64,000 nucleotides of DNA from Cacajao melanocephalus (GCA_963573385.1 CAUYLG010052150.1:1-64000), one strand, 5' to 3'. Counted from the first letter of the stretch, positions 1 through 15,009 are shown. Numbers and translations are program-made. Notes: a model not told the origin generated them from the letters alone.

Positions 1-1090
1 AGTTTCTTTGCATTGGGTTAGTACATGTTCTTTTAGCTCACAGAAGTTTCTTATTATCCACCTTCTGAAGCCTGATTCTGTCAGTTCGTCACACTCATTC
101 TCCGTCATGCCTTGTTCTCTTGCTGATGAGGAGCTACAATCCCCTGTAGGAGGAGAGGCATTCTGATTTTGGGTGTTCTCAGCCTTTTTGCACTGGTTTC
201 TTCCCATTTTTGTGGATTTATCCACCTGTCGTCTTTGTAATTGCTGACTTTCAGATTGGGTCTGAGTGAACGTCCGACTTATTGGTGATGAAATTTTTTC
301 TGTTTTTTAGTTTTCCTTCAGCGGACGCCCCTTCCCCACAGAGCTAGGCCTTCCCGGGTTCAGCTGTGCTTACTGTGAAACTCTCAGTCCTCAGCGCTTC
401 CAATTGCTGTTCTCCTTGTGGGGACGGGACCAGCTGAGCCCGACTCGAAGGGCACCCAGTCGCGTATACTCCGCACTGAGAAGCGCTGCGCCACGCCGGG
501 GTGCCGGCAAAACAGCCGCGCTGGCCAAAAGAGTCGCGCTGGCGACCCGTGTGGCTCCTCCACCGGGAATCTCCCAGTTTGTGTTCCACAGAAATTCGTC
601 TGAAATTGCTGCATCCACTCCCTCTCTGTGCTTTCACTGGGAGCTACAATCCTGAGCTGTTGTTAATCAGCCATCTTGGATCTCTCCGCCCGGTAATGAA
701 GTTTTTTCTGTTTCTTAGTTTTCCTTTGGCAGACGCCCGTTCCCCCGCAGAGCTGGACCTTCCCGGTTCAGCTGTGCTTACTGTGAAACTCTCAGTCCTC
801 AGCATCTCCAATTGCTGTTCTCCTTGTGGGGATGGGATCAGCTGAGCCGGACTCAAAGGGCCCCCCGTCCCATATACTCCACACCGAGAAGCGCCGTGCC
901 GGGGTGCCGGCAAAATAGCCGCGCTGGCCAAAAAAGTCACGCTGGTGACCCGTGTGGCTCCCCCGTCGGGAGTCTCCCAGTCTGTGGGCAACAAAAATTC
1001 ATCTGAAAGTGCGGCATCCACTTGCTCTCTGCGCTTTCACTGGGAGCTACAATCCTAAGCTGTTGTTAATCGGCCATCTTGGATCTCTCT
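1..1090 (-). mobile_element. L1 5' end (5'UTR and start of ORF1 region), antisense, with duplicated 5'UTR unit
   Basis: Read on the - strand, the segment starts near 1085 with the typical L1 opening CCAAGATGGCCGATTAAC (a YY1-type site) and runs leftwards through a GC-rich 5'UTR. Bases 1-300 match the inner 5'UTR/ORF1 boundary of primate L1s. A unit of about 405 bp occurs twice: the motif ttgttaatc.gccatcttgg lies at 660 and again at 1063, and the 'ttttttctgtttcttagtttt' stretch at about 293 and 701. The element continues past the left edge, so completeness cannot be judged. Subfamily is probably an older L1PA/L1PB; this is inference. Confidence 0.8.
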
Positions 1091-1214
1091 CCAGACAGGG
1101 TTTTACCATGTACCCCAGGCTGCTCTTGAACTTCTGTGTTCAAATGATCTGCTGATCTGCCAACCTCAGCCTCCCAAAGTGCTAAGATTACAGGCATGAG
1201 CCACCATGCCAGCC
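1091..1214 (-). mobile_element. Alu fragment, antisense
   Basis: Shows 'cctcagcctcccaaagtg' and 'ggcatgagccaccatgcc', the 5' half of Alu read in antisense. It begins inside the Alu, directly at the L1 5' end, so the L1 either inserted into this Alu or a deletion joined them. Confidence 0.75.
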
Positions 1215-1805
1215 TTTGCTTTTTCAGTCTAAGGATTTGTATCTTTTTCAGTTCTATAGACCTCTCAACTATTTTCACTTTTAGTATCACTTCCCCTTCC
1301 TCCGACCCCTAGTCTTTCAACTCTAATTAGAAGTATTTTAAATCTTTTCACTCCATCCGCCTATCTTTACTGTCTTGATTTTTAATTTTTTAAAATCTCT
1401 TAGTGCTCTATTTTCAGTAACTTTCTTAGATATATCTTCCAGTTGTTTTAGTTTCCTCCTTAGCTACATTTTATGTACTATTTAGCCCATTAATTGTTTC
1501 TAGTTTTAATCGTCACATATTCTATATTTTAGAAGTTATGTATTTTTTCTAATCTTTGTCCCTTTTGATAATCTCTTATACCTACATCATAGTTTCCATA
1601 ACCTTTTAGTTTTTTTAGAACTATTGAGCATACTTATTTAATATTCCATACTGGCCATTCTCAGCCTTGCTGGAGGTGGTTCTCTGCAGCTTGTTATCCC
1701 TGCTCATTCTTGCTTCTTATGGCTTATTTCTTCATGTGTTCTATGGTTTTGGTTTATGAAATCAGGGTCCTTGAAATTTTATATGTGAGAGTCCCTTGAA
1801 ACCTA
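1215..1805. other. AT-rich intergenic DNA, probably decayed old L1
   Basis: No gene is seen. T-rich + strand text with phrases resembling antisense 3' regions of ancient L1M elements. Too diverged for a firm family call. Confidence 0.4.
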
Positions 1806-2254
1806 GTGTACTAGCTTCCTGGGGCTGCCATAGCAAATTACCCCCAACCAGAGGGCTTAAACAAACAACAGAAATTTATTCTCTCATAGTTCAGGAGGCA
1901 GAAAGTCTGAAATCAAAATGCCAGCAAAGCTATGCTTCCTCTGACGGCTCTCTGGAGAACCCATCCTTGCCTCTTCCAGCTTCTGTGGCTCATGGCATTC
2001 TTTGGTTTGTGGCAGCGTGATGCTAATCTCTCTGTCCATCTTCACATGGCCTTCTTTCACAGAGAGGACTCTCTGTGTCCTCTACTCTTCTTGTAAAGAT
2101 AAGGACATCGGTCATAAGGGCCCACTCTAAATCCAGGATGATTCATCTTGAGATCCTTAATTACATCTGCCAAGAACCTATTTCCAAATAAGGTTACATT
2201 CTGAGGCTGCTGGGTAGACACACTTTTTAAGGAGACATTCTTCAACCCGCTAGG
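1806..2254 (-). mobile_element. MLT1-type LTR (ERVL-MaLR), antisense
   Basis: Begins 'tgtactagcttcctggggct', continues with 'acagaaatttattctctca' and 'aatgccagcaaagc', and ends at 'ttcaacccgctagga'. These are the landmarks of a complete MLT1-class LTR in reverse orientation. A solo LTR; no internal retroviral sequence follows. Confidence 0.75.
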
Positions 2255-2390
2255 ATGAAGATTAGAATGTATGTGGGCAATGAAAATTTCTTTTTGCTTT
2301 TGGAAATTGGAGGAACTGCCACCTTGGAACTGTTTTAACCTAATCTTTTGGCTTGGAGGGGTTTTTAAATTGTTTTTTTGATTTCTGGGG

Positions 2391-3342
<952 letters not shown>

Positions 3343-3635
3343 GGCCAGGCGCGGTGGCTTACACCTGTAATCCCAGCACTTAGGGAGGCCGAGGCAGGCA
3401 GATCACAAGATCAGGAGATCGAGACCAACCTGGCCAAAATGGTGAAACCCTGTCTCTACTAAAAACACAAAAAAATTAGCTGGGTGTGATGGTGCACACC
3501 TGTAGTCCCAGCTACTTGGGAGCCTAAGCAGGAGAATTGCTTGAACCCAGAAGGTGGAGATTGCAGTGAGCCAAGATCGAGCCACTGCACTACAGCCTGG
3601 GCAACAGTGCGAGGCTCTGTCTCAAAAAAAAAAAA
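3343..3635 (+). mobile_element. Alu, sense
   Basis: Starts ggccaggcgcggtggct, ends in a 12-A tail. Flanked by a likely target-site duplication: gtgttaagcaca before and atgttaagtaca after. Confidence 0.92.
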
Positions 3636-4945
<1,310 letters not shown>

Positions 4946-5048
4946 CAGTGAAGAGATTTCCTTTCACCCCTGTCCTCCATCTGCTCTGGGCTTCTTACTA
5001 TATAACATAAAAATGTCTTCATTATTTAAGTCCTGGCTAATTAAAGTG

Positions 5049-5205
5049 TTGGACCAGCAGCAGCAGCAGTAACAGCAGCAGCATCTAACAGCTTACAGCT
5101 TGTCAGAAGTGCAGAATATCAGGTCATGCCACCTGCATTTTTATAAGATCCTCAGATAATTCATCCACACTGTAAAGTTAGAAAACCCTAGTTTAAGCCA
5201 TTGTT
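5049..5205 (-). mobile_element. MER5A-like hAT element, antisense, with CAG-rich stretch
   Basis: Resembles reversed MER5A ('ggaccagcagca', 'gaaaaccc'), with the 'cagcagcatcagcat' part expanded to cagcagcagcagcagtaacagcagcagc in pieces at 5058-5086. Divergent; family call tentative. Confidence 0.45.
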
Positions 5206-5301
5206 ACTCAAGTATTCTCTTCCATGCAGTTGAAAACATTCTAACTAATACAGACATAGCCCAAAATATCTTTTCCCACTCATGGTATTCATTGACTACT
5301 A

Positions 5302-5679
<378 letters not shown>

Positions 5680-5680
5680 C

Positions 5681-5941
5681 TAGAGGCTGAGGCAGGCAGA
5701 TCACTTGAGCTCAGAAGTTTAAGACCAACCTGACCAACATGGCAAAACCTCATCACTACAAAAAATACAAAAAGTAGCTAGGCTTGGTAGTGCACACCGG
5801 TGGTCCCAGGTACCGAGGTGCAAGGATTGCTTGAGCCTGGGAGATTGAGGCTGCAGTGAGCCAAGATCATACACTATACTACTGCAGCCTGGGTGACAAA
5901 GTGAGGTGAGAGTGCCTCAAAAAAAAAAAAAAAAAAAAAAA
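5681..5941 (+). mobile_element. Alu, sense, 5'-truncated
   Basis: Begins at 'tagaggctgaggcaggcag' and ends with a 22-A tail. The flanks acatagact (5669) and acatagaca (5941) look like target-site duplications, so the truncation arose during insertion. Confidence 0.88.
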
Positions 5942-6140
5942 CATAGACAGTGGAGTCAGAATACCTGAGTGAAAAAACAAAAATAAATATTAGAGCAGCT
6001 TTAGGTTCACGTCGAAATTGAGTAGAAAGGAGAGTTTTCATATGCTCGTTGCCTCCACACATACACATATATTTTTCCATATACTCTGTTCTCTACTGTT
6101 TAGTTCATTTTATGCAGCTACAACAGAATACCACAGACTG
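5942..6140. other. Short repeat-derived spacer
   Basis: Contains 'agcagctttaggttcacg', a phrase seen in old L1 3' regions read in antisense. No gene. Confidence 0.35.
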
Positions 6141-6494
6141 AGTTATTTATTTATTTGTTTGTTTGTTCATTTAGAGACAGGGTCTTGCTCTGTTGCTCTG
6201 GCTGGAGTACAGTGGTGCAATCATAGTTCACTGCAGCCTTGACCTCCTGGACTCAATCAATCCTTTCACCTGAGCCTCCCAAGTAGCTGGGACCACAGGC
6301 ACAAGCCACTACATCCAGCTAATTTATTTTTATTTTTTGTAGTGATACAGACTTCCTATGTTGCTCAGTCTGGTCTCAAACTCCTGGGCTCAAGCGATCC
6401 TCCTGCGTCAGCCTCCAAAGTGCTAGGATTATAGCATCCCACCTCAGCCTCCTAATGCTCAGGAATTACAGGTGTGAACCACTACATCTAGCCC
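6141..6494 (-). mobile_element. Alu, antisense, with a duplicated 3' piece
   Basis: Starts with a (ttat)(tttg) tail, then gagacagggtcttgctctg. After the normal 'caaagtgctaggattata' end an extra 'cccacctcagcctcctaat ... attacaggtgtgaaccac' piece repeats the same Alu part. Confidence 0.85.
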
Positions 6495-6582
6495 ATTTTC
6501 ACATAACACTATATCATTTCACTGATAATACAACTGTCTTTTCTTAACAGTCTTTTTTTTTTAATGACTCTCAATTTTAACC

Positions 6583-6869
6583 TTTTCTTTGAGACAGAGT
6601 CTCGTTCTGTCATCCGGTCTGGAATGCAGTGACAAGATCTCGACTCGCTGCAACCTCTGCCTCCCAGGTTCAAGCTATTCTCCAGCCTCAGACTCCCAAG
6701 TAGCTGGGATTACAGGGGTGAACCACCACGTCTGACTAATTTTTGTATTTTTAGTAAAGACAGGGTTTCACCATATTGGCCAGGCTGATCTCGAACTGAC
6801 CTCAGGTGATCTGCCCGCCTTGGCTTCCCAAAGTGCTGGGATTACAGGCGTGAGCCAGCACGCCTGGCC
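6583..6869 (-). mobile_element. Alu, antisense
   Basis: Full-length antisense Alu from ttttctttgagacagagtct to cagcacgcctggcc. It abuts the 3' end of the PSMD12 pseudogene. Confidence 0.9.
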
Positions 6870-6884
6870 TTTTAACTCTTTTCT

Positions 6885-8335
<1,451 letters not shown>

Positions 8336-8537
8336 TCTGCAAATGTCTTATAATAACAAAATATTCCTAATACTTCCTTCCCATCCCTTGTATTATTACT
8401 GTCATTCCTTCCACTTATACATAAGCTTTAATCATCAAATACATTGTTACTATTTTGAAAAATCTTTTTGTTATATCAATCTAGAATTTTTAAAAATAAG
8501 CATTTTATCTTCACTATTCTTTCTCTTCTGTGTTAAA
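8336..8537 (-). mobile_element. Probable old L1M fragment, antisense
   Basis: AT-rich sequence that seems to continue in the L1M-like text at 8986-9485 on the far side of the LTR. Low confidence. Confidence 0.4.
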
Positions 8538-8985
8538 CGCATGCTCTGAATGAAGAGACCCCCTAAAGAGGCTTTGTGTGAGCAACATGGCTGTTTATTC
8601 ACTGGGGTGCAGGCAGGCTGAGTCCAAAAAGAGAGTCAGCAGAGGGTGATGGGATAGGAGTTGGTTTTATAGGTTTGGGGTAGGCAGTGGAAAGTTACAG
8701 AAGTTACAGTTTAGGGTGGTTTTTGCAAGCTGGGAGGAGGTCACAGGGTCTGGAGTCACAAGGGAGACCGAGGTTGGTTACAAAGTCCAATTGTCTTATC
8801 AATTGAGGCAGGAATAAGGAACAATAGAGAATGTCTCAAAGTTAATTAGGCATCACAGGGCTTGACCATTTCTTCTTTGGTGGTTTTCCAGTTACTTCAG
8901 GCTTTCTGGTTACAAGAGGCTATCCAGAGGCGTACATGCAGGTCACAAGGGTCGCCATGGCTCAACTTAGGATATGGCCTGTGGT
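8538..8985 (-). mobile_element. LTR7-like (HERV-H class) solo LTR, antisense
   Basis: Opens 'tgaagagaccccctaaagag', then 'gctttgtgtgagcaacatgg', 'gggtgcaggcaggctgagtc' and 'agagagtcagcagaggg'. These are the R/U5 landmarks of HERV-H LTR7 in reverse. It closes near 'catgcaggtcacaagggt'. No gag, pol or env text adjoins it, so it is a solo LTR. The middle part is diverged, so a related LTR family is possible. Confidence 0.65.
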
Positions 8986-9485
8986 GCAGCCAGTTAGCCT
9001 AAAAGACCTTACGTTATGCTCTTCCTTTCTTTATGTAGATCAATGGTTTGGACCTACATCATTTTCCTTCTCTCTGAAGAATTTCTTTTCACTATTCCTG
9101 CAAAGCAATTATACTGGTAAAAAACTCCCTCAATTTTTGTTTGTCTAAGAAACTATTTCTCCTTCACTTTTGAAAGATAATTTCTCACAATACAGAATTC
9201 TAGACTGGTGTTTTCTTTCTTCAGTACTTCACATATTTCACTTACTCTCTTCTTGCTTGCATGATTTCTGAGGAGGAGTCAGATGTAATTCTCATCTTTA
9301 TTCCTTTATAGTTAAGATTTTTTTTTATAGTTAAGATTTTTTTTCCAACTCTTTCAAGATTTTTTTTCTTTATCTTTGATTTTATACAGTTTAAATATGA
9401 TATGCCTAGGTATAGTCTCTTTTTTTTCTTTTTCACACTTATATTGTTTGGTTTTCCAAGCTTCTTGGATCTGTGGCTTAGTGTC
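8986..9485 (-). mobile_element. L1M-like 3' region, antisense
   Basis: Phrases such as 'cagaattctagactggtgtt', 'cttgcttgcatgatttctga' and 'atgatatgcctaggtatag' are characteristic of antisense L1M 3' sequence. Contains a short tandem copy of 'ttatagttaagatttttttt' at 9307-9348. Confidence 0.6.
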
Positions 9486-9861
9486 TGCTATGGTCTGAAT
9501 ACAGTTTGTTTGTCCCTACCAAAATTCATGTTGAAATTTAATCTTCAATGTAGTGGCATGGGGAGATGGGACCTAGTGAGAGGTGTTTGGGTCAAGGGGG
9601 CAGATCCTTCATGAATTGATTGGTGCTGTTCTCGTGGTTGTAAGTCAGCGCTCACTCTGGTGAGACTAAATTCGTTTTTGAGAAAATTGCTTTGTTCCCT
9701 CCAAAGTGGGTTATTATAAAGCCAGAATGCCCCTTGGGTTTTCTCTCTGGATGTGTCTACTTCCCCTTTTACTTTCTCCATCATGTGATGACACAGCTTG
9801 AAGGCCTTTGCCAGAAACCACACACTCTTAACTTCCTAGCTTATGCAATATTAAGCCAAGC
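9486..9861 (+). mobile_element. MLT1/MST-type LTR, sense (part 1)
   Basis: Starts 'tgctatggtctgaatacag', then 'aattcatgttgaaatttaat' and 'ttggtgctgttctcgtggt', the 5' part of a MaLR LTR. It is cut by an Alu and resumes at 10519. Confidence 0.78.
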
Positions 9862-9868
9862 AGGCTAA

Positions 9869-10272
<404 letters not shown>

Positions 10273-10292
10273 CCTAGTCTCTATTAAAAATA

Positions 10293-10384
10293 CAAAAATT
10301 AGCCAGGCATGGAGGCATGTTCCTATAATCCCAGCTACCAAAAATTAGCCAGGCATGGAGGCATGTTCCTATAATCCCAGCTAC
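10293..10384. repeat. Exact 46-bp tandem duplication inside an Alu
   Basis: The stretch from caaaaattagccaggcatgg to ataatcccagctac occurs twice head to tail with no mismatch, which implies a recent event relative to the Alu. Confidence 0.95.
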
Positions 10385-10518
10385 TCAGGAGACTGAGGCA
10401 CAAGAATCACTTGAACCAAGCAGGCAGAGGTCACAGTGAGCCAAGATCGTGCCACTGCACTCCAGGCTGGGCAACAATTTGACACTCTGTCTAAAAAAAA
10501 AAAAAAAAAAAAAAAAAA

Positions 10519-10600
10519 TTGAGCTAAGTAAATCTCTTTTTTAAAATAAATTATCCAGCCTCAGTCTGTTGTGTCAGTACAAAATAAACTCAGACAATGT
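10519..10600 (+). mobile_element. MLT1/MST-type LTR, sense (part 2)
   Basis: 'ctaagtaaatctctttttt' and 'ttatccagcctcagtctgtt' form the 3' end of the LTR begun at 9486. Confidence 0.75.
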
Positions 10601-10674
10601 CTAACATTAACTTGAAGAACTTCTCAGTCATTGTACATATAACTTTGTAGTTGTCCCACACTTCTTGGATATTT

Positions 10675-11232
<558 letters not shown>

Positions 11233-11269
11233 GACAAAGCCCTTAGATTGAAAATCATAGTTGTTTTAA

Positions 11270-12113
11270 GTTTCCAATCTGATGAATTCTCAAAAGAAGA
11301 TATACAATGGGCAACAAGCATTTGGAAAAATGCTCAACATTACTAATTATCCGGGAAATGCAAATCAAAACCACAATGCAATACCACCTCACTCCTACAA
11401 GAATGGCCATTAAAAAAAAAAATCAAAAAATAATAGATGTTGGCATGGATGTGGTGAAAAGGGAACGCTTTTACACTGTTGGTGGGAATATAAACCAGTA
11501 CAATGACTATGGAAAACAATGTGGAGATTCATTAAAGAAATAAAAGTAGCTCTACTGTTTGATCTAGCAATCCCACTGCTACGTATCTACCCAGAGGAAA
11601 AGAAGTCATTGTACAAAGAAGATACTTGTACATGCATGTTTATAGCAGCACAATTTGCAATTACAAAAGTATGGAACCAGCCCAAATGCCCATCAATCAA
11701 TGAGTGGATAAAGAAAATGTGGTACATGTATACCATGGAATACAACTTAGCCATACAAAGGAGTGAAATAATGGCATTTTCAGCAACATGGATGGGAGGG
11801 GAGACTATTGTTCTAAGTGAAGTAACTCAGGAATGGAAAACAAAACATTGTATGTTCTCACTCATATGTAGGAGCTAAGCTGTAAGGATGCAAAGGCATA
11901 AGAATGATACACTGGACTTTGAGAACTTGGGGGAAAGAGTGGGGAATAAAATTTTGGTGCACCCATCACCCGAGCAGTGTACATTGGGTACAGGGTACAC
12001 TGCTTGGGTGATGGTGCACCAAAATCTCAGAAATCACTGCTAAAGAACTTATTCATGTAACCAAACACCATCTGTTCCCCAAAAACCTATTGAAATTTTA
12101 AAAAGTAAAACAA
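11270..12113 (+). mobile_element. L1 3' end (ORF2 C-terminus and 3'UTR), sense
   Basis: 5'-truncated L1 of the L1PB/older L1PA class. ORF2 end phrases include 'aatcccactgctacgtatct' and 'gcccaaatgcccatcaatca'. Two open pieces (11307-11543 and 11519-11878) are separated by a frameshift. The 3'UTR includes 'tgttctcactcatatgtagg' and ends 'cctattgaaattttaaaaag'. Not coding-competent. Confidence 0.9.
11951..12025. repeat. Inverted duplication within the L1 3'UTR
   Basis: Left arm 11951-11982 and right arm 11995-12025 are reverse complements, differing by one base and one indel over about 31 bp, with a 12-base spacer. The right arm is the normal L1 3'UTR phrase; the left arm is its inverted copy. 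Confidence 0.95.
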
Positions 12114-13020
12114 AATCTATTTATAAACAAATTAAATAAATATTCAGTCTCATAATTCCAACATCTGCGGCCTATCTGAGTCTAGTTCGAGTGTTTGCAT
12201 TGTCTCTTCAAACTGTATTTTTAGCCTTCTAGTATGCCATGTAATTATTTGTTACATGCTGTATAAGATGTAATGGAGAAAACAAACTATGGTAAATAGG
12301 CTTTTAGTGATGTGGCAGTAGGGTAGGGCGTGGGGGAGGGAAAGCATTCTATAGTCCTTTGTTGCTGTCTTTTAGTGAGCCTATGCCCCTTGGCTAGAAA
12401 CTTCACAAGTGCTTCCCAATCCCTCTCTCTGTAGGTGGGACAGGATGGTTAAAGGGAGCTGAATTGGGCATTTCCGTTCCCCAGTTCAGTAAGGCTCTGA
12501 TAAACCCCAATAGGTTAGACTATGGGGTTTATCAGAGACTATTGGGAACTATAAAAAATAGTTCCTCTTGAGGGCAGGCCTTGTTAAGAAGGCCTGATAT
12601 GTTTCAAAATGATTATTTTTTCCTCCCTTTGCCAGAGCAGGAGGGGATTTTCCTCTAGTTTTCACTGTGAGAACCTGGCAGAGGTAAACACAAGAGTGTG
12701 GGTCCCATAAGACTGAGCCCCCTCAACCACCAGGGTTCTTAACTTTCTGACTTATCCACACTGAGCCTTCAGCAATTTGCGAATTATAGCTTGGGTTTTC
12801 CTACCCCAGCACTGGTTCCTGAGAGATTTCCACTCGGGTTAAGTTGTGTTTAATTCTCTGTATTTCCCTGGCTCTTCAAATTGTGAAACAGTGGTTTGCT
12901 CTGTGACCTTACTTCTCTGATGGACCTAAAAAGAGTTGTTAATTTTCAGTTTGTGCAACTTTTCACTTGTTGTTAGGACAGAATAATGAGGTACAAACTC
13001 TTCACATGCCAGACTGGAAG
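12114..13020. other. Intergenic DNA, ancient repeat-like, no gene
   Basis: Text such as 'cataattccaacatctgcgg' hints at an old LINE 3' region in antisense. The family of 12300-12900 is uncertain. Includes the three-hairpin run listed separately. Confidence 0.4.
12495..12596. repeat. Three consecutive perfect hairpins
   Basis: Hairpin 1: 12495-12509 pairs with 12523-12537 (15 of 15; ctctgataaacccca). Hairpin 2: 12545-12552 pairs with 12558-12565 (ggaactat). Hairpin 3: 12575-12582 pairs with 12589-12596 (caggcctt). Loops are 13, 5 and 6 bases. Confidence 0.9.
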
Positions 13021-13034
13021 CCAGAAGTCCTATC

Positions 13035-13225
13035 TGCTTTTTTTTTTTTCAGCTGAGCAAATTAGCTAACTCTTCTGTGTCTTAATCTCCTTATCAATAA
13101 AATAACATACTAGCATCTACCCTTAAGATTAAATGAGTTAACACAGGTAAAGTTCTTAGAATGGAACTAGCATTTAGTAAGACATAATGAATGTTAATGA
13201 TGACTACTACTATTAGTACATTTAT
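13035..13225 (+). mobile_element. MIR element, sense
   Basis: 'cttaatctccttatcaataa', 'aagattaaatgagttaacac' and 'gtaaagttcttagaatgg' follow the MIR core and 3' part. Confidence 0.7.
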
Positions 13226-13389
13226 AACTTCAAAATAGGAATATATGTATATACATACACACAGATATAATAAATATTTTATAATATCAATCAATCTATG
13301 TTTCTTCTTAATCACTGCTTTATTACATCAATGTTTGCTGGATAGGGCTCCAGATTGGGTCAGGTTAGGATGAATAGCTAACAACTAAT

Positions 13390-13625
13390 AGCTGGTATTG
13401 AATGCTTTGTGGAAACCATTAATTTCACATAAAATTGCTGCACTTAATTCTCACAAAAAATATATAAATGCTATTATTATCCTCCTTTGCTACATGAGGA
13501 AATGAAGCTTAGAAAGAGAAAGTAACTTGCCCAGAAGTGTGCAGCTAGTAAGGAATGGAGCTAATATTTGACCCTAAGAAATTTTACTACAGAACATGAG
13601 CTCATGCTTTTCTGCCTTCTAATTT
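13390..13625 (-). mobile_element. MIR element, antisense
   Basis: 'ctattattatcctcctttgc', 'aagtaacttgcccagaagtg' and 'gcagctagtaaggaatggag' are reversed MIR core landmarks. Confidence 0.75.
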
Positions 13626-13858
13626 ATTATTTTTTAAAAGCTGTATAATATTCCGCAATGGTATAGATGGTCAGCTGATTTACAACAAATACTAATAAAA
13701 TTCGCTAAGAGAAAGATGGTCTTTTCAACAAATGGATTAATTAAATATCCAAGAAAAACATAAATCCTGTCCTCTACCTTTATACCTTACACATAAAAAT
13801 AATCCATGATGGGTTGTAGATCTACTTGTGAAAAATCAAATAATGTAGAATCTAGAAC

Positions 13859-14030
13859 TGTGCTTTCCAACACAGCAGCCATTAGCCCCATGTTACTATT
13901 TAGATTAAATAAAATTCAAAAAGCATTTCCTCAGTTGTGGTAACCACATTGCAAGTGCTCAACATCCACATGATGTTAGTGACTACCTTATTGGATGGGA
14001 CAGATATTGAACACTGCCATTATCACAGAA
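13859..14030. mobile_element. Non-autonomous hAT-type (MER) element
   Basis: 'gtgctttccaacacagcagc' at the left and 'ccttattggatgggacagat' at the right resemble inverted ends of a small hAT element inserted in the L1. Family not certain. Confidence 0.4.
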
Positions 14031-14032
14031 AC

Positions 14033-14182
14033 TTCTATCTTTTATTTATTATTTTTATTTTTGTAGACATACGGTTTCACTTTGTTGCCCAGGCTAGTCT
14101 TGAACTTTTGGCCTCAAGTGATTCTCCCACCTCCTCTCCCAAAGTACTGGGATTACAGGTGTGAATCACCATGCCCAACCCA
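14033..14182 (-). mobile_element. Alu monomer (half Alu), antisense
   Basis: Only one arm is present: T-rich start, 'tttcactttgttgcccaggc', end 'gaatcaccatgcccaacc'. Confidence 0.8.
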
Positions 14183-14326
14183 GACAGCTCTATTGTAAAA
14201 GAAGAAAAAAGAATTTCTTAGACCAAGAGGTAGGCAAAGATTTCTTAGACAAAACACCAAACCCAATAGCCATCAGAGAAAAGACTGATAAGCTGAACTT
14301 CAAAAAGAAAGAGAGAAACTAATCCT

Positions 14327-14475
14327 GGGCTGGGCACGGTGGCTCATGCCTGTAATCCAAGCACTTTGGAGGCCAAGGTGGGTAAATCACCTGAGGTCGG
14401 GAGTTCAAGACAGCCTGACCAACATGGTGAAACCCCGTCTTTAAAAAATAAATAAATAAATAAATAAATAAAAAT
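14327..14475 (+). mobile_element. Alu left monomer (FLAM-like), sense
   Basis: Starts ggctgggcacggtggctca and passes after 'gaaaccccgtct' into a (taaa)n tail. Confidence 0.85.
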
Positions 14476-14489
14476 AGTAAAAAAGAAAC

Positions 14490-14735
14490 TAATCCTTCCA
14501 AAAATCATGTGAGTGAAACCAGAAGCAGATTTTTCCCCAGCTGAGCCTTCAGATGAGACCACAGAGCTGGGTCAACAATTGACTGTAGCCTTGTGAGAGA
14601 CTGTGAAGCAGAGGGCCCAGCTAAGCTATGCCCAGATTCCTGACCCACAGAAACTATGAGATTATGCTAGTATCTTAAGCCACTAAATGTTGGGGTCATT
14701 TGTTTTGCAACAATAGATCAGCAATATGAGAAGTG
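14490..14735 (+). mobile_element. MLT1-type LTR 3' part, sense
   Basis: 'cacagaaactatgagatta' and 'taagccactaaatgttgggg' followed by 'ttgcaacaatagatc' are the 3' end of an MLT1-class LTR. Confidence 0.7.
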
Positions 14736-14824
14736 AGGGAAAAAAGATGGTTTCCACCTAATTTCTAGCTTGAGCAACTAGGTACCTAGAGGTGTCAAGA
14801 TTCTAAGAGAAAAAATAGATTTCA

Positions 14825-14960
14825 GAGCTTCCAAATTATTAAATATTCCCACATCCAGAACTTTAAATATAGTGGATTCTCAAAGAATTAAAATAAAATT
14901 CCAATATGACAATGATTTGGAATATAATTGAATTTTAGATAATTTATAAAGCATTATAAA
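14825..14960. repeat. Local duplicated segment A (first copy)
   Basis: About 136 bp starting gagcttccaaatta, with a second copy at 17707-17842. I estimate identity near 80-85% by eye. Confidence 0.85.
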
Positions 14961-15009
14961 TAAGCATTTTTTTCTATCAGACATCTAAGTGAGACATTGG
15001 TTAAACCAC

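Larger units (their letters stand above)
13630..14325 (+). mobile_element. Old L1 ORF2 fragment, sense, interrupted
   Basis: Pieces 13630-13858 ('gtcttttcaacaaatggatt') and 14190-14325 ('agacaaaacaccaaaccca') read like consecutive ORF2 text. A MER-type element and an Alu half lie between them. Confidence 0.6.

Noticed and set aside
344..1021. Several 60-125 codon frames on both strands near the left edge
   Set aside because: They lie in a duplicated L1 5'UTR, which is GC-rich and not coding; similarity between frames reflects the 405-bp duplication.
5058..5086. CAG triplet run as a possible expansion locus
   Set aside because: Only five pure CAG units, interrupted by taa and inside a decayed MER5A-like element; no coding context.
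11307..11878. Two open frames with reverse-transcriptase-like C-terminal text
   Set aside because: Frameshifted end of a truncated L1 ORF2; not functional.
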